Origin: Plicaturopsis crispa FD-325 SS-3
Lineage: Eukaryota > Basidiomycota > Agaricomycetes > Amylocorticiales > Amylocorticiaceae
DNA length: 64,000 bases
Assembly: GCA_000827205.1 (NCBI GenBank)
Contig: KN832571.1
Span: forward strand, 124,001 to 188,000
Direction of reading: 5' to 3'
Positions within the stretch are counted from its first letter, which is position 1. Every line of letters starts with the position of its first letter. Under the pieces are notes generated by a model. The model searched no databases. It saw only the letters and a program-made list of their open reading frames with translations, and was not told the origin of the DNA. Position numbers and translations under genes: made by a program. Positions 21,029 through 32,595 of the stretch are shown here, piece by piece.

Positions 21029-23405
21029 ATGGCTGCACCGACCGTTCCCCCTCGTCCTCCTCAATACTCTTACGAACCGCAACAAAACCACAACAATCCG
21101 CCTCCAGTTCCACCTTTGCCGCCCGACTTTCGCTACGAAGAATCGCCGCCTCACTTTGCAGACCCTTTGGTCGCGCCGCGGCCCCATAAGCTCACGCCGG
21201 ATCTTCCTGCAGATGTACGGCGATATACCGCTTCTCTTGAAATCGGTACTGATCAGTCCTATAGATGGCGCGCACCCTTGACGACGCAGCGGATCCCTTT
21301 CGTCGCTCTCCACCAGCTGTGAACTATAATCCAGGCGGTTTTGCGATGCCTCAGCCACAGATCCAGCCGCAGCGCGGTGCAAGCCCGCTACCGCCCCCAC
21401 AGGGCTCCCATTGGGGTCAAGCGGGTCCCTGGAGCCCACCGCCTCAACAACCGATTCAACAGCAAAACGCGTACCAGCAACTGACGCCAGCGATGGCGGC
21501 GCTTTCGTTTAACGCACCGCAGCCACCGCCTGCCCACGCACGCGCTCAGTCCACTTACGGGCCGCCACCAAAGGCGCCCTCTCCTCCCCGAGGCGTCCCG
21601 GCGCTGACGGCGCCTCTTCCCACCATTCCAACGCTCTCTGCCTCGCTCGCTTCGATCCAACAGGGTGGAGACCCCGCCGTTCGCATCGCGTGGTGCAGGG
21701 ATGTCTTCTTCCTCGTCGAGCGCACCTCGCCACAATCGGATACGCCCGGTCCCGTACGCATATCAGATCCCCAGCTTTCCCGCCTCGCCCAGGTTGCTGT
21801 CCCGATCGTGCTCCAGATCGCCTCTTCGCAGGGCCCCATGCAGATCTCCACCGCAGAGGCCATATACCACCGTGCGACCCTCGCTGCGAGTGGCGCCTAT
21901 CCTGACCAGGTCCGCCACAATCCCCGCGCTGCGTTCCGCGACTTTGAGCAGGCTGCAAGGGCTGGCTATGCCGCCGCCTGGTTCCGTCTTGGCAGAGACT
22001 ACGAAAACTTCAATGATGTCACGCACGCCCGCGATTGCTTCGAGCGGGGCGTGAAGCTCAATGTCGAGAGCTGCACATACGTGAGTGTTATTTTGTGGAT
22101 GAAACAAATGATATTGTGTTAACGCCCTGCAGCGCATGGGTATGGCCCACCTAATGGGACAGCTCGGCCTACCAGTCAATCCTGATGCGGCTGTGCCTCT
22201 GCTCCACCGTGCCGCAACGCTGGCCTCTCTAGATGTACCCCAACCAGCATATGTCTACGGCTTGCTCCTGCTCTCTGAGTTCGCGCACGTATCCGTCCCG
22301 CCGCACCTCTTCCCACCATCACCCCAGCGCGAGTCGGAAGCGCGCAGACACCTCGAGCGGGCTGCCTTCCTTGGTTTCGCGCCTGCCCAGTACAAGCTCG
22401 GCCATGCCTACGAGTTCGCGCAGCCGCCGTTCCCATTCGACCCGCTGTTGAGCGTGCAGTACTACAGCTTGGCGAGTCAGCAGGGCGAGACGGAGGCAGA
22501 CATGGCCCTCAGCAAATGGTTCTTGTGTGGTGCGGAGGGCAGCTTCGAGAAAGACGAGGCGCTGGCATACACATTTGCCGAAAAGGCGGCCAGGAAGGGC
22601 CTGCCGAGCGCGGAGTTTGCCATGGGGTATTACGCTGAAGTTGGCGTTGGCGGTCCCAAGGACCTTGACACTGCGCGGAAATGGTATACGAGGGTGCGTT
22701 GTTTTGTAGAACAAAATTGGTCTGTTCTGACGCTCTTCACCACAGGCAGCAGACCACGGCAACACAGACGCTGTAGACCGCCTTGGCGCGCTTTCCCAGC
22801 CTGCGCCCCAAGCTCTCTCCCGCCAAGAACACGACACCCTCACCAAGAGCAAACTCGTCCGCAAACGCACGCAAGCCCAGCAACGGTCCGATTCCACCTC
22901 TGGTGGGGCCGCCAGCGGGGCTAGGCAGCGCCGCGGCGACGGCCGCCAAATCGTCGACGTCATCCGCCGCGACTCCGTCGCCCGCCCGCAGCAGTCCCAC
23001 GCCAACACCATGCCCGCCGCCCACCAACAGCAGCAGCATCCCCCCCTGCAGCAGATTCCGTCTGCCTCCACCATGCCCTCCGCCTCTCCCGCGCCCTCGA
23101 GCTCCATAAACACGACCGGGTCGCCGCAGCTGCGCCCGCAGGCCGCCGGCGGGCGCCAGTTCCCCGAGAAGCAGCGCTACACGCTCGTGGACTCGGGTGC
23201 GAGCACGGGCCCGAGGTCGGAGTCGCCGGGGCGCGGGCCCTCGCCTGTGCCGCCGATGCGGCGGACGGCGTCGGGGCCTGTCGCGCAGGGGCAGGGGCAG
23301 GAGCAGCCTGCGCCACAAAGGCCGCCGCCGAAGGGCCCGGCGACGTTTGCGGAGATGGGCTTCCAGGGCGCGAAGGCGGAGGACAAGGACTGCGTGATCA
23401 TGTAA
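21029..23405 (+). CDS. Skt5/Chs4-like chitin synthase activator, Sel1 repeats
   Basis: Four exons (21029-21214, 21265-22080, 22133-22693, 22746-23405) give 740 residues in one frame. The N-terminal third is Pro/Gln-rich. The centre is a row of Sel1-type repeats, for example AAWFRLGRDYENFNDVTHA, ALAYTFAEKAARKGLPSAEF and ARKWYTRAADHGNTDAVDRL. The C-terminal third is disordered with a His/Gln-rich patch. The protein ends CVIM, a CaaX box expected to be farnesylated. Yeast Skt5/Chs4 has the same layout, binds and activates chitin synthase III, and uses prenylation for membrane targeting to the bud neck. The first intron is 50 nt and ends exactly before an ATG, so translation from that internal ATG would also be possible. 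Assignment rests on the repeats plus CaaX. Confidence 0.9.
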
Positions 23406-24219
23406 CTGCGTCGTCGCGGTATACATGGGTCGCTTGCTTTCGATGCTTGCATGGTAGGATGCCTCTTCTCTTTCACCTAGCGCAAGCCGACGACGTTTTC
23501 GATTTCGTTCACGGTTCACCAATATAAACCAGCATTTTCCGTTTCTATACCTTACCTATTACCCCACTGACTCGTATTCGCATCTGTCCTTCAAGGACAC
23601 CTTTCGTGTTCTCTTCTCGGGTTGCTTTTGGTTTTTCGATGCATGTATTTATCCTGGATGGAGGTCTCGAGCAAAAGTTGGAACGAAGCAAAATAATCTA
23701 TGTATTTACAAGGCCATTGGCCATGGTCTCCTTGTGCCCTTTATATGCATTGCCACCAGCGAGAGGACGATACGGAGGGCGAGGAATTCAGGAGCACTAC
23801 GACGGAACTTCCGACCTGAAGACAGCAACGACTCACGAGTAACGAATTCATTGACATCGCTATTTCAACTCGCGCGATACACAACGACACATGCAACAAA
23901 CCCTGCAAGTAAATAATGTACCTCCTCTCCGCCGAAAGCTTTGAAACCACGAAAAATAGTCCCCAAAGCCAACCTGCCAAAAAAAGTGCAGATACTCGAA
24001 CGAAATGAAGGAGTCAATCTTTGCCCTCTTTCCCCTAACCGTCACCCACAGTGATCAGGATGACGTAGTGAATAGGAGGGCAGGTGTGCGCAGAGTATGC
24101 GGCTTTCACGCAGAAGAGAGCTTTCGAGGAAGAAGAGATGCACTGACAGGTTACTTGATACAGACGTGGTCACAAAGACGTTGCCATTGTACGGTATCGA
24201 TACAGATGTGACAAGCAAA
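23406..24219. terminator. Convergent 3' region, Skt5-like / RPL10
   Basis: The 0.8 kb between two stop codons facing each other. It must carry both polyadenylation regions; AT-rich stretches (AAATAATCTATGTATTTAC, about 23690) are plausible signals. No gene seen. Confidence 0.4.
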
Positions 24220-25034
24220 TCAAGCCTTGAGCTGGTTGCGCAAGTTGGCCTCGAGAGGGCCACGGGGACGGATGTACTGTACGTACGCGCCATCCCTACA
24301 TATGACAGTCAGCACACGATATACCCATCTGAAAAGAAAAAAGACGCACTGCAACACCCGCTTGTCCTCCTTGAGCTTCAAGTACTCCTCCTTTGCGACG
24401 TTCGTGAATCCCCACTTCTTCGAGACGATGATCTTCTGGCGACCGGGGAACTTGTAGCGGGCGCGGCGGATGGCCTCCTTGATGACGGGGGCGTTGGCGT
24501 CCTTGCAGCGGATGGAGAGGATGATCTGGCCGATGTTCACACGGGCGACACAGCCGTAAGGCTTGCCCCATGCACCACGCATGCCGGTTTGAAGACTACA
24601 CCGAGAATTATCAATACGTGCTCACGATATAGGTTGCGATGCGACATACCGATCAGCGCCTGCGCAACTCAACATCTTGTTGATACGGACAATGTGGAAG
24701 GGGTGGACGCGGACACGCATGTGGAAAGAGTCCTTGCCGCTCGTCTTGGTGACGTACTTGTTGCAGGTGATACGTGCGGCCTCGAGGGCCTCGGACGAGA
24801 GCTGTTCGTACTCGTCGGAGACGAGATGGCAGCAGAAGGGGAATTCGTCGACGTTGGCACGTTTCCGGCCGAGATCGAAAATACGGATCTGCGAGGTGTT
24901 AGAGGTTAGATACGGCGAATCTTTTCAAAGTAGAATGTACACACCTTGGCATCGGGTACACCACGGTTATACCGCGACTTGGGGTAGGGCTTGTTCTTGC
25001 AGTAGCGGTAGCATTTAGCGGGACGGCGACCCAT
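24220..25034 (-). CDS. RPL10: 60S ribosomal protein uL16 (RPL10)
   Basis: Reading from ATG 25034 the protein starts [20 protein letters not shown], the invariant N terminus of eukaryotic uL16. It continues through [83 protein letters not shown] and the end [15 protein letters not shown]. At least four exons are needed, with introns near 24900-24945, 24600-24650 and 24285-24350. uL16 sits at the central protuberance and the tRNA corridor of the large subunit, is added late in the cytoplasm and is essential. Length and motifs are as usual for the family and nothing looks broken. Confidence 0.97.
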
Positions 25035-26867
25035 CTTGAATTATCTGCAAAAGAAATAGATAAGTCAGCAACTTTTTTCCTGCAGCGACTTCGCCCGTTC
25101 CCATCTCTCCCGTTCCCACTGAGGCGCCTTCGCTCAGACCACCGCAAGCCAGAAAACAACGAGCAAAGACGAGAAACTGAGCAAAGAAAAGGGCGACAGA
25201 CCTTATGGGAGGATGATGAAGGGGGGAATGAAGGTGTGGCGGCGATGGGATGGGCTCCTTTTTAAGGTTCAGGAGACTGAAGCTGAGTAACGCTGTTTCG
25301 GCATCTCCCGGTGGCGCGCATTACTGAGCTGCTCTGAGTCTGTGGCGCGGACCCGCTACGTCTCTCCCGCTTGACTCAGGACAATCTCCGCTGCTCGCCG
25401 TTCGCAACGACGGCAAGCTATGCGATATCTCTATTTGCTACGTTACTACGGGGCCGACTTTCTCAAGCTTACGAACGAGCTCGATCATCACGCTCCTTAC
25501 GGCTGCGCTTACTATTGCCAAAACTCGAACGCATGTCCTCGGCACATACGCAGTTATCCCGGAGTTCTATGAGCATTACGCCAAGATTGTGCATGTGTGC
25601 ATGACAGAGTTTACCGTGCGGTGCGTGCACTGAACTTGCTGGAGTCATCTTCCCATGGGGAGATATTTCGGGACCGGTGTGTTGTACAGTAAGCAGAGAA
25701 AAATGCTATGCGTTCAAGGACAAAACTGCATCTCATCCGAGTCTCTTCGTGTAGATTAATGACTCTGAAGCAAGAAGAACGTCGATATCGACAAGAGTTC
25801 TCGTCAATTGCCAACAGAGTGACCAGACACAGGTTTCCGGTTCAGTGGACTGCCGAGAGACAGAACATATTCCAGCCAATTCGCTAGGTCAGCCAAGAGA
25901 CATCCCCTTCATCAGCTTGGTGTCCCGGGGATCCAGTGTCCGAGTCGGTGCCTCAGCTTTATATTTACATGACGACAAGCGAGCGACCGCGAGCGGCTGC
26001 TCCTTGACATTCTTAATTACGAAGACTTGCACTTGGACAGTGGACTGCCCACGCTGGCCGTCATGACCTTCAGCGCTTCAGCCCCCTTTTTACAAATGCT
26101 CCTCGTCTTGCGGCTTCAGCGTCCCCTTAACCGCACCGTCAATATATGAAACGTACGCATCGCTCGCCGCCCTACTTACTCTCATACTCACATCGATTTT
26201 TCTGCACAATTTGAATTAGGCCCATGGTAGGCACACAGGGCAACATCTGTCAGCCACGCTGCGCCTACAAATTCCACTGTACCTGTGTTCGTCACTCGTC
26301 CCTTATCGTTCGTCTACCAAGAAATAGTCATCTCGTTCTCATTGGCATGTTCCACCGTACGATTCCTATCGACCGTGTCTGTGCAATTTCCTCGGCCTTA
26401 CTCGCGGTTTTGGTGTTGTATATGAGTGCTTATCAGACAATTGCATATGAAATGGTCGTCATTGGTATACCGCCGGATGTGCCTTGTGCATATCTGGCGT
26501 AATGGGCGCCAAAATCAATTACGGGGAAAGGCACGAGCGCGAAAAACACGGTGTTGCGGGGAGGGCCGTTTACGGACGAAGCGCGTCGACAGGGGCGTAG
26601 TGCGGATGCAAACCAACCCCACAAGACCTCCTCGTCTCTTGTACAGATCCTTCACCGTCCTAAGTCCCTCTGTTGCGCCAGAATACCTCTTAACAACGCT
26701 GTTTTCCGAGAACCTATTTGGAAGACTCGATTTTGCAATACTTGGTGCATGCGGATGACCGGGATTAGCTCGCTTTGGGGCCTCACGCAGCGTTAAACTT
26801 TCTCGGTGAGCTGTCAAATCGATATAAGGACAGCAGCGCTCTCTAACATCGGTTTTGCTCGTCCAAA
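25035..26867. promoter_or_regulatory. 1.8 kb divergent intergenic region, RPL10 / WC-1
   Basis: Between the start codons of RPL10 (-) and WC-1 (+). The first 250 bases next to RPL10 include GC-rich promoter-like sequence and possibly a 5' leader. The rest shows only short frames without recognisable similarity. A small uncharacterised gene or long leader cannot be excluded (the frame at about 26224-26502 is the longest without obvious features), but I do not support one. Confidence 0.4.
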
Positions 26868-29423
26868 ATGCACTTGGTAGATCGTAGCTCAAATCGTTAT
26901 CGTGACTCCAGAATCACAACACCCTCTCAAGACATAACCAACAGACCTCCAGCACCCGCCGTCGATACCGCTGGCCCAAACACGATGCCTTTTGACAGAT
27001 ACCTCCAAGATGTTCCAGAATCGGAGAACACGCCAGGACCGAGCTCATTCAGCGGTGCAGCGTACAGCGGGTACCCCGCCGTCGCCGCACCCAATGGGTT
27101 ACAATGGCGCATACCACAGTTCCTCGCTGGCGGTCCACCGACTCTCGCAGCAGGAGGAGGTGTAGAGGCTTTATTTCCAGACAGATCTGCATGGTTCAAT
27201 AACAACGGCTTCAGCGCTCAGCCGTTAGTACAGTTATCTCTGCCACTCGATGGATGCTAACTTCAGAGACCCAGCGTGTTTCCGCTGGCCGACTTCCTCT
27301 CAGACGAGTCGCGGGCATATGCCCCGCCTCAGACATTCCCCTTGCCCTCCCCAATAGTACAACAGCCGCCCCCTCATCCCGCCGCAATGGCCGACGCCAC
27401 ACACCAGCCGTCACTGGACAGTCTGCCTGTGTACTCAACATCCGGATTCGACCTCCTCTCACTTTTGTCTCAGATAGCAACACGCCCGTTCCCATCCATC
27501 GTCCTCGGTCCCGTGGATATGTCATGCGCATTCACCGTGGTCGATGTGCGCCGGCACGATGCGCCCATTGTATACGCCTCGCCTTCTTTCTTAGCTCTCA
27601 CCGGTTACACCGAAGCCGAGGTCTTGGGTCGCAACTGCAGGTTCCTCCAAGCCCCGCCCGGACAGACGAACATCCCGCGTACGGAGGCCAGCGTCTACCT
27701 CAAGAAGTGCCTCTCCAAAGATATGGAGTGCCAGACGCATATGACGAACTACAAAAAGGACGGGACGCCGTTCATGAACCTACTCTCAGTAATACCCGTG
27801 CGCAGCCCAAACTCCGAGGTGATCGAACACCATGTCGGCTTCCAGGTCGACCTCCACGCGCAGCCGGACTCTATTCTACAGAAGATGAACGACGGATCGC
27901 TTGTAGTCAACTACTCGAGAGACCGACACAACTCCCGCTCGTCCGATGGTACCCATAGCGCCCCTATGTCCGCAGACCTACGCCAATTGCTCGCCAACCC
28001 TGCGTTCACCAACTCCATACCACTTGCCCCTGAGACTATACATCCGCCGCCACCGCAAGCGTCGACGTCCTCTGCATTGTTTTCGCAGCTCATCCTTTCG
28101 TCAGCCTCTGACTTTGTGCACGTGCTGTCTTTGAAGGGCGTATTCCTGTACGCCGCACCCGCTGTGCGCGACGTTCTGGGCTACGACCCCGCAGACCTGA
28201 TCGGTCGCGCGATCGGTGATTTCTGCCACCCCGCAGACGTCGTGCCGCTCATGCGCGAGCTCAAGGACTCCTCCACAACAACGACCTCCCCATTCCTATC
28301 ATCATCTTTCTCCGCTGAGCACACAACGAGCAGGATCGCGCTCCCCGCGCCCAAGAACGTGGACATGCTCTTCCGCATGCGCGTGCCGGGGGACGAGACG
28401 CGCTTCGTATGGGTGGAGTGTCGCGGCCGGCTGCACGTCGAGAACGGTAAGGGCCGCAAGGCCGTCGTGCTCAGCGGGCGCGTGCGCAGCGTCCCCACTA
28501 TATCCTGGGGCGACGTCGCCAGCGCAGGTACGCGGACCGACGGGGACTGCTGGGGAATGCTCAGCGCGCGGCAGGGCACGGTGCTTTCTGCGGGCCCCGG
28601 CGTGAGGGACGTGCTCGGATGGAGCGCGGAGAAGATGGTGGGCACAAACATGGCGGACCTTGTGTGCGATGATGCGCAGAGGCGCCAGTTCACGTGCGCA
28701 TTGAGCGCGCAGGCGGGAGAGGTACAGTGTATCATGGACACGAAGAGCGGGACTAGCATTGATGTCCGCGTACGGTTCTTCGCATCCAGAGAGGCGGGAG
28801 AAGAGGTGACACCACCCGTCGTCTATCATCTGTGCCGCGCCGTCTCTGCTTCATCAACTCCCGCCACGCCCAAGCCCTCATTGTTGCGGAATCCCGATGG
28901 AGACGTCCTGCAGGAGCTTGACACCGCTCGTGGGACGAGCTGGCAATACGAAATGCAGCAGGTCCGATTCACGAACGAGCGCTTGAAACAGCAACTGGCC
29001 GTGCGCGAGAACAGGGCTCGGGGCGTCGAGCGGCTCAAGCGTACCACTCAGCCTCCCGAAGACCCTGTGACCGGCACAAGCGCGAACACAACGCCGACAA
29101 CGCAACAGCCCGCATACGCACCGCTCTCAGTCCAAGGACTCGGGTACCCGGACCTGGGCCAGACCTATGGCGACATGCAGGGCTTCGGTGGCCAGGCACC
29201 TGTGCAGTATGCGGAGGATAGCAGTGAATATGGCTTTGGTGCGGAAATCAGGAGGGCCTCGTATGGCGACGAGGTGCATGCGTACGATGGGCAGAGCACG
29301 CACGTGCAGGAGTCGGCGCCCCCTCGGAGACATAGCGTCTGGGGCGTGGGTGTCGGTGCGCCCAGGACGGGGGCGAAGAGGGGATGGGATGAGATGGCTA
29401 TGACGGGCGGCGCCATGACATGA
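26868..29423 (+). CDS. wc-1: White-collar-1-type blue-light receptor (LOV/PAS)
   Basis: Two exons (26868-27227 and 27267-29423) joined across a 39-nt intron with a GCTAACTTCAG branch/acceptor give 838 residues. The LOV domain at about residues 200-320 holds the flavin-adduct motif GRNCRFLQAPPGQ, preceded by PIVYASPSFLALTGYTEAE and followed by HVGFQVDLHAQ. Two more PAS domains follow: SASDFVHVLSLKGVFLYAAP with LGYDPADLIG, then a third with LSAGPGVRDVLGWSAEKMVG. The C-terminal 180 residues are disordered with a short basic segment. Neurospora WC-1 ends with a GATA-type zinc finger; none is present here, as is typical of basidiomycete WC-1 proteins, where the partner WC-2 supplies DNA binding. 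Expected role: with WC-2, light-activated transcription controlling fruiting and photo-repair genes. Confidence 0.95.
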
Positions 29424-29911
29424 GGACATGAGGACATACAGAACCGTTTATCTTCCCCCAATTTCGTGCTCAGGCTGATTACCATCCGTCAACCACTGGG
29501 CCTTTTCTAGATTATATCTCGCACTCTAGTTCGCCTCATGGACATGGCAGATACGAAGGACATTGTGAACAGTCGATACAGACGCTCCGCGTATACATAT
29601 ATACGTTACACTATGGGCAATACGTTATAATATCTCATGAATTCGATGCAATGTACAGTTCGGCATGTCGATATCTCGTGGGCAGTGGGCACAGCTTATG
29701 CATTAGGTTGAAGCTTCGACCAGATTGACCTCTTGAACAAGGGAGTTTTCGCATCCCACTCAACGCATGGACAAAAGGGCTCACAGTCAAGCATGCGTAC
29801 GCGTTCATTGCATTAATGGTATTGATACGCAGATACAGTATGCGACATGAACCTTGTGAACGACACAGCAAAGATATGAGCTACACCCGAGGCGGACTGC
29901 TGGAGACTAGC
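29424..29911. terminator. Convergent 3' region, WC-1 / lipase
   Basis: About 490 AT-rich bases between two stop codons facing each other, with TATACATATATACG and TTATAATATC stretches (29594-29634) that could serve as polyadenylation regions. No gene seen. Confidence 0.4.
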
Positions 29912-31798
29912 TTAATCGTGAACCGCGTTATCCGGGTAAGACGCAACGTCTGCATAAAACGGTGGTCAGGACAGAACAAAGTCATTATCCGGTGAGCTTA
30001 CATGATTTCAAGTCAGGCTCCGAGAGGCGGCCGTATAGAACGGTGTCGGCAACTCTAGAGGCCGCAGCCACGCTATAGAAAAAATACAGTCAGTGGCAGA
30101 GGGGGGTGGAGAGGCATGCATAGGTACGTTGACGCGAAGACTTTGGCAACATCTCCGGTGGAGAGACCTGTAGCGCCGTCAAGGTTGCACGGAACTAGTA
30201 CAGAGCGAGGTTAGCGGTGTTGGCAATGACGGACTGTTTTCCTTACTGTTTAATGCGGGTACATCCTTCGGGTCAACGAATTTTGCGGACGACGATAGGG
30301 CAAGCGAGGTTACTTGAAAGAAAGGGTGCATCAGAGGAGGTATCAGCTTGGAATAATCAGCCTATTCACCTTGGTAGCTGAAGTTGAGGAAGGGGACTGA
30401 ATACGAAAATTTGTTAGCAACGATCTCAAGACAAAGATAACGGTGGTCGCACAGCCTGAATGCAACACCGGAAGACCAGGGCAGAATTGCTAGAATCACG
30501 ACAGACTGTCAATCGCAGCACCGCCCGCTACGAGAGCTACGCACCTGGATGAATACGTTTCCGGTGCGCGAGCCACCGACAAACGAGACCGCGGAGGGAT
30601 CATTTGGTCCAGGTTCCGGCTGCAGGACGTCGTCGGTGTGGGAGTATATCGAGGTTGTAGGCACCCAATTGTAGTCTCCGCCCTTCGACTTAAGAGCCGC
30701 CAAGACTGATGTAGAAGGTTAATTCAGACATTACCCGGGGGACAAGAAATGTGTGTACGAACATTTCGAGCCAGTTGTCAGTTGCCTGATCGACCCGGTC
30801 GTCGTGTCGAGCTGTCCTGCCTCGTAAACTTTTCCAACTATACAATCGAGGTCAGCGGCAGGGGCTTCAATCAGTCGACGACGCAAAAAAAACGTACTGA
30901 TAGTTCCTTGGAAGGGTCCAGCGAGCGCAATAAACTATAATGGAAGGTTAAGTGGGTTATTTCACCGGGAGTTTCTATCTATACAGTACCTGCTTAGCAC
31001 TGGTACGCGTCGAAGGCCAGAAGGTCAGCGCCCACTGGATGGCAGCGTTTCCCTGTGGGTACAGCTTATGAGCCCGGGGCAAAGGGTAGTGTAAGCTAAG
31101 AGAGACGTACTCCGGAGTATCCCAGCACGGGAAGGGCAGCGTTCGTTTTGCTGTAAATCATGTTTAGCGCGTCTTATTCGGAGTAAGCGAGAATAAGCAT
31201 TGTCTTCAGCAAGGGGCAATTGTCTGAGCTCACAGGCAACGTATTGAGCATTATCTTGTTCATCGTCAAGCATGTAACGGGGCGGCGAGACGTAGCAAAC
31301 GTCGTAGCCCAAGTTTGTGAGCAATTTTTGATATCCGTTGGTGTAGGTATCTCCCCCAGCCCCGATTCCAGGGACCTAGTGAAGAGTTAGCAAACAACAA
31401 GGAGGTTGGAGAGTAGCTTCCGTACCAGGAGAATCGGGTTGGAGATGTTGTCGACGCCGTTAGCGCAAAAGATGCTGCGATGCAGAAATGCGTTATTGGG
31501 GGCATTTCTTCTGCATTTAGCGGAGATCTTACTTGTCGTAGAGATCCTTTTCGGGGACATCGTAGGCTACGTCGCTCGTACCGCATGGGGCTATCGAAGG
31601 AGGACAGTCAGTTTATATTTTTTGAGTTCCGTACCGAGAATACTTACTTGGGACTGAAGTGCTCGTAGGATTGATAGCACAACCGGTGACCCTCGGGGCA
31701 AGTTCAGCGTGTCGGCGCGCGGCCGAACTGGACACAGTCAAAGCTTGTGCACCGAGCACGACTGAACAGGCGGTGAAAAAGAGGTGTAAAGGTGCCAT
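29912..31798 (-). CDS. Secreted lipase, Candida antarctica lipase B-like
   Basis: A gene of about a dozen short exons running from ATG 31798 to TAA at 29914-29912. It begins with a signal peptide (MAPLHLFFTACSVVLGAQA). Conserved parts match lipase B in order: ILLVPGIGAGGDTYTNGY (oxyanion loop), LGYDVCYVSPPRYMLDDEQ, LPVLGYSGGNAAIQWALTF with the nucleophile Ser, LAGPFQGTI, VPTTSIYSHTDDVLQPEP with the acid Asp, CPGLPVLHSGFPFLNFSY with the catalytic His, and EPDLKSY near the end. One intron uses the acceptor AATAAG near 31163, which keeps the frame and yields ALNMIYSKTNAALPVL. The nucleophile elbow is GYSGG rather than the TWSQG of lipase B. Likely role: extracellular triglyceride or ester hydrolysis. 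All triad residues are present. Confidence 0.88.
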
Positions 31799-32595
31799 AT
31801 TATTATAAAGAAGGCTTGAAGCTTGATGTAAGTAGGGAGCGTCGATGAGGACCACAGATTAGGCGGAAACTCGTAGATCTCGAAACGAAGGTGCAGAATG
31901 TCACAAAGCAGAGACGGCGGAAGAATAAAACAGAGAGGGTCAAGCCAAAACTCCTGGCAAGACAATTTATACGAGTGGGTCAGGGCGCCATGCGAGACGA
32001 GAGTTAGGCGAACCTTGGTAGCATGATGCATGATACCTGATGGACGAATTGTTAAGAGGCACGGACTGTGCCAATAGGGGATATCACAAGTCGTGGCGGC
32101 GGGAGGAGGAGGAAAAATCAGTCTTAGAAAGAAGCAGCGAAGTGGGCGCGTAAAGTAAGTAGCTGCAACTTTGCTGCCACTTGTAAGTAGTATACGTCAA
32201 GAGGCGTCCGCTGCTGCCCTCCGATGGTCCAAAGCTTTTTGGTGTACGCGCTGGTAGTACGCGCCGCCCCTGGGACAGCCCAGACCTAGACATACACGCG
32301 ATCAACATTGGCTTACCGTTGCATCATGAAGCGGGACAGCCACTGTGGCGCCCGCTACGCGCTACGGGCCGCCACGAACAACTCCATTGTGCTTTGAGGC
32401 CGGAGGAGGATACTTACGACTCCGCGGGCCAGAGGAGGACAGGGATGCTGAGGAAGAGAGGTACATGGCAAGGAAAGTCACGCTGCACTGACAATTGCAA
32501 CGTGAAAAGCTGTGAGCTGAGAAAGATGGACGGGCTCGTGAACGCGTGAGCGTTTGAACAGCGACGATCGACGTGTACATCGTCCACTACGGTAC
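31799..32595. promoter_or_regulatory. Lipase upstream region / FGGY 3' end
   Basis: About 800 bases holding the promoter of the lipase and the terminator of the FGGY kinase, both on the minus strand. Only short frames are present. No specific regulatory motif is claimed. Confidence 0.4.

Noticed and set aside
21513-21958. Minus-strand frame within the Skt5-like gene
   Set aside because: Antisense shadow with no motif. The + strand has Sel1 repeats.
25371-26502. Possible small genes upstream of WC-1
   Set aside because: Frames of 75-92 residues without domain, splice support or usual composition. Not listed as genes.
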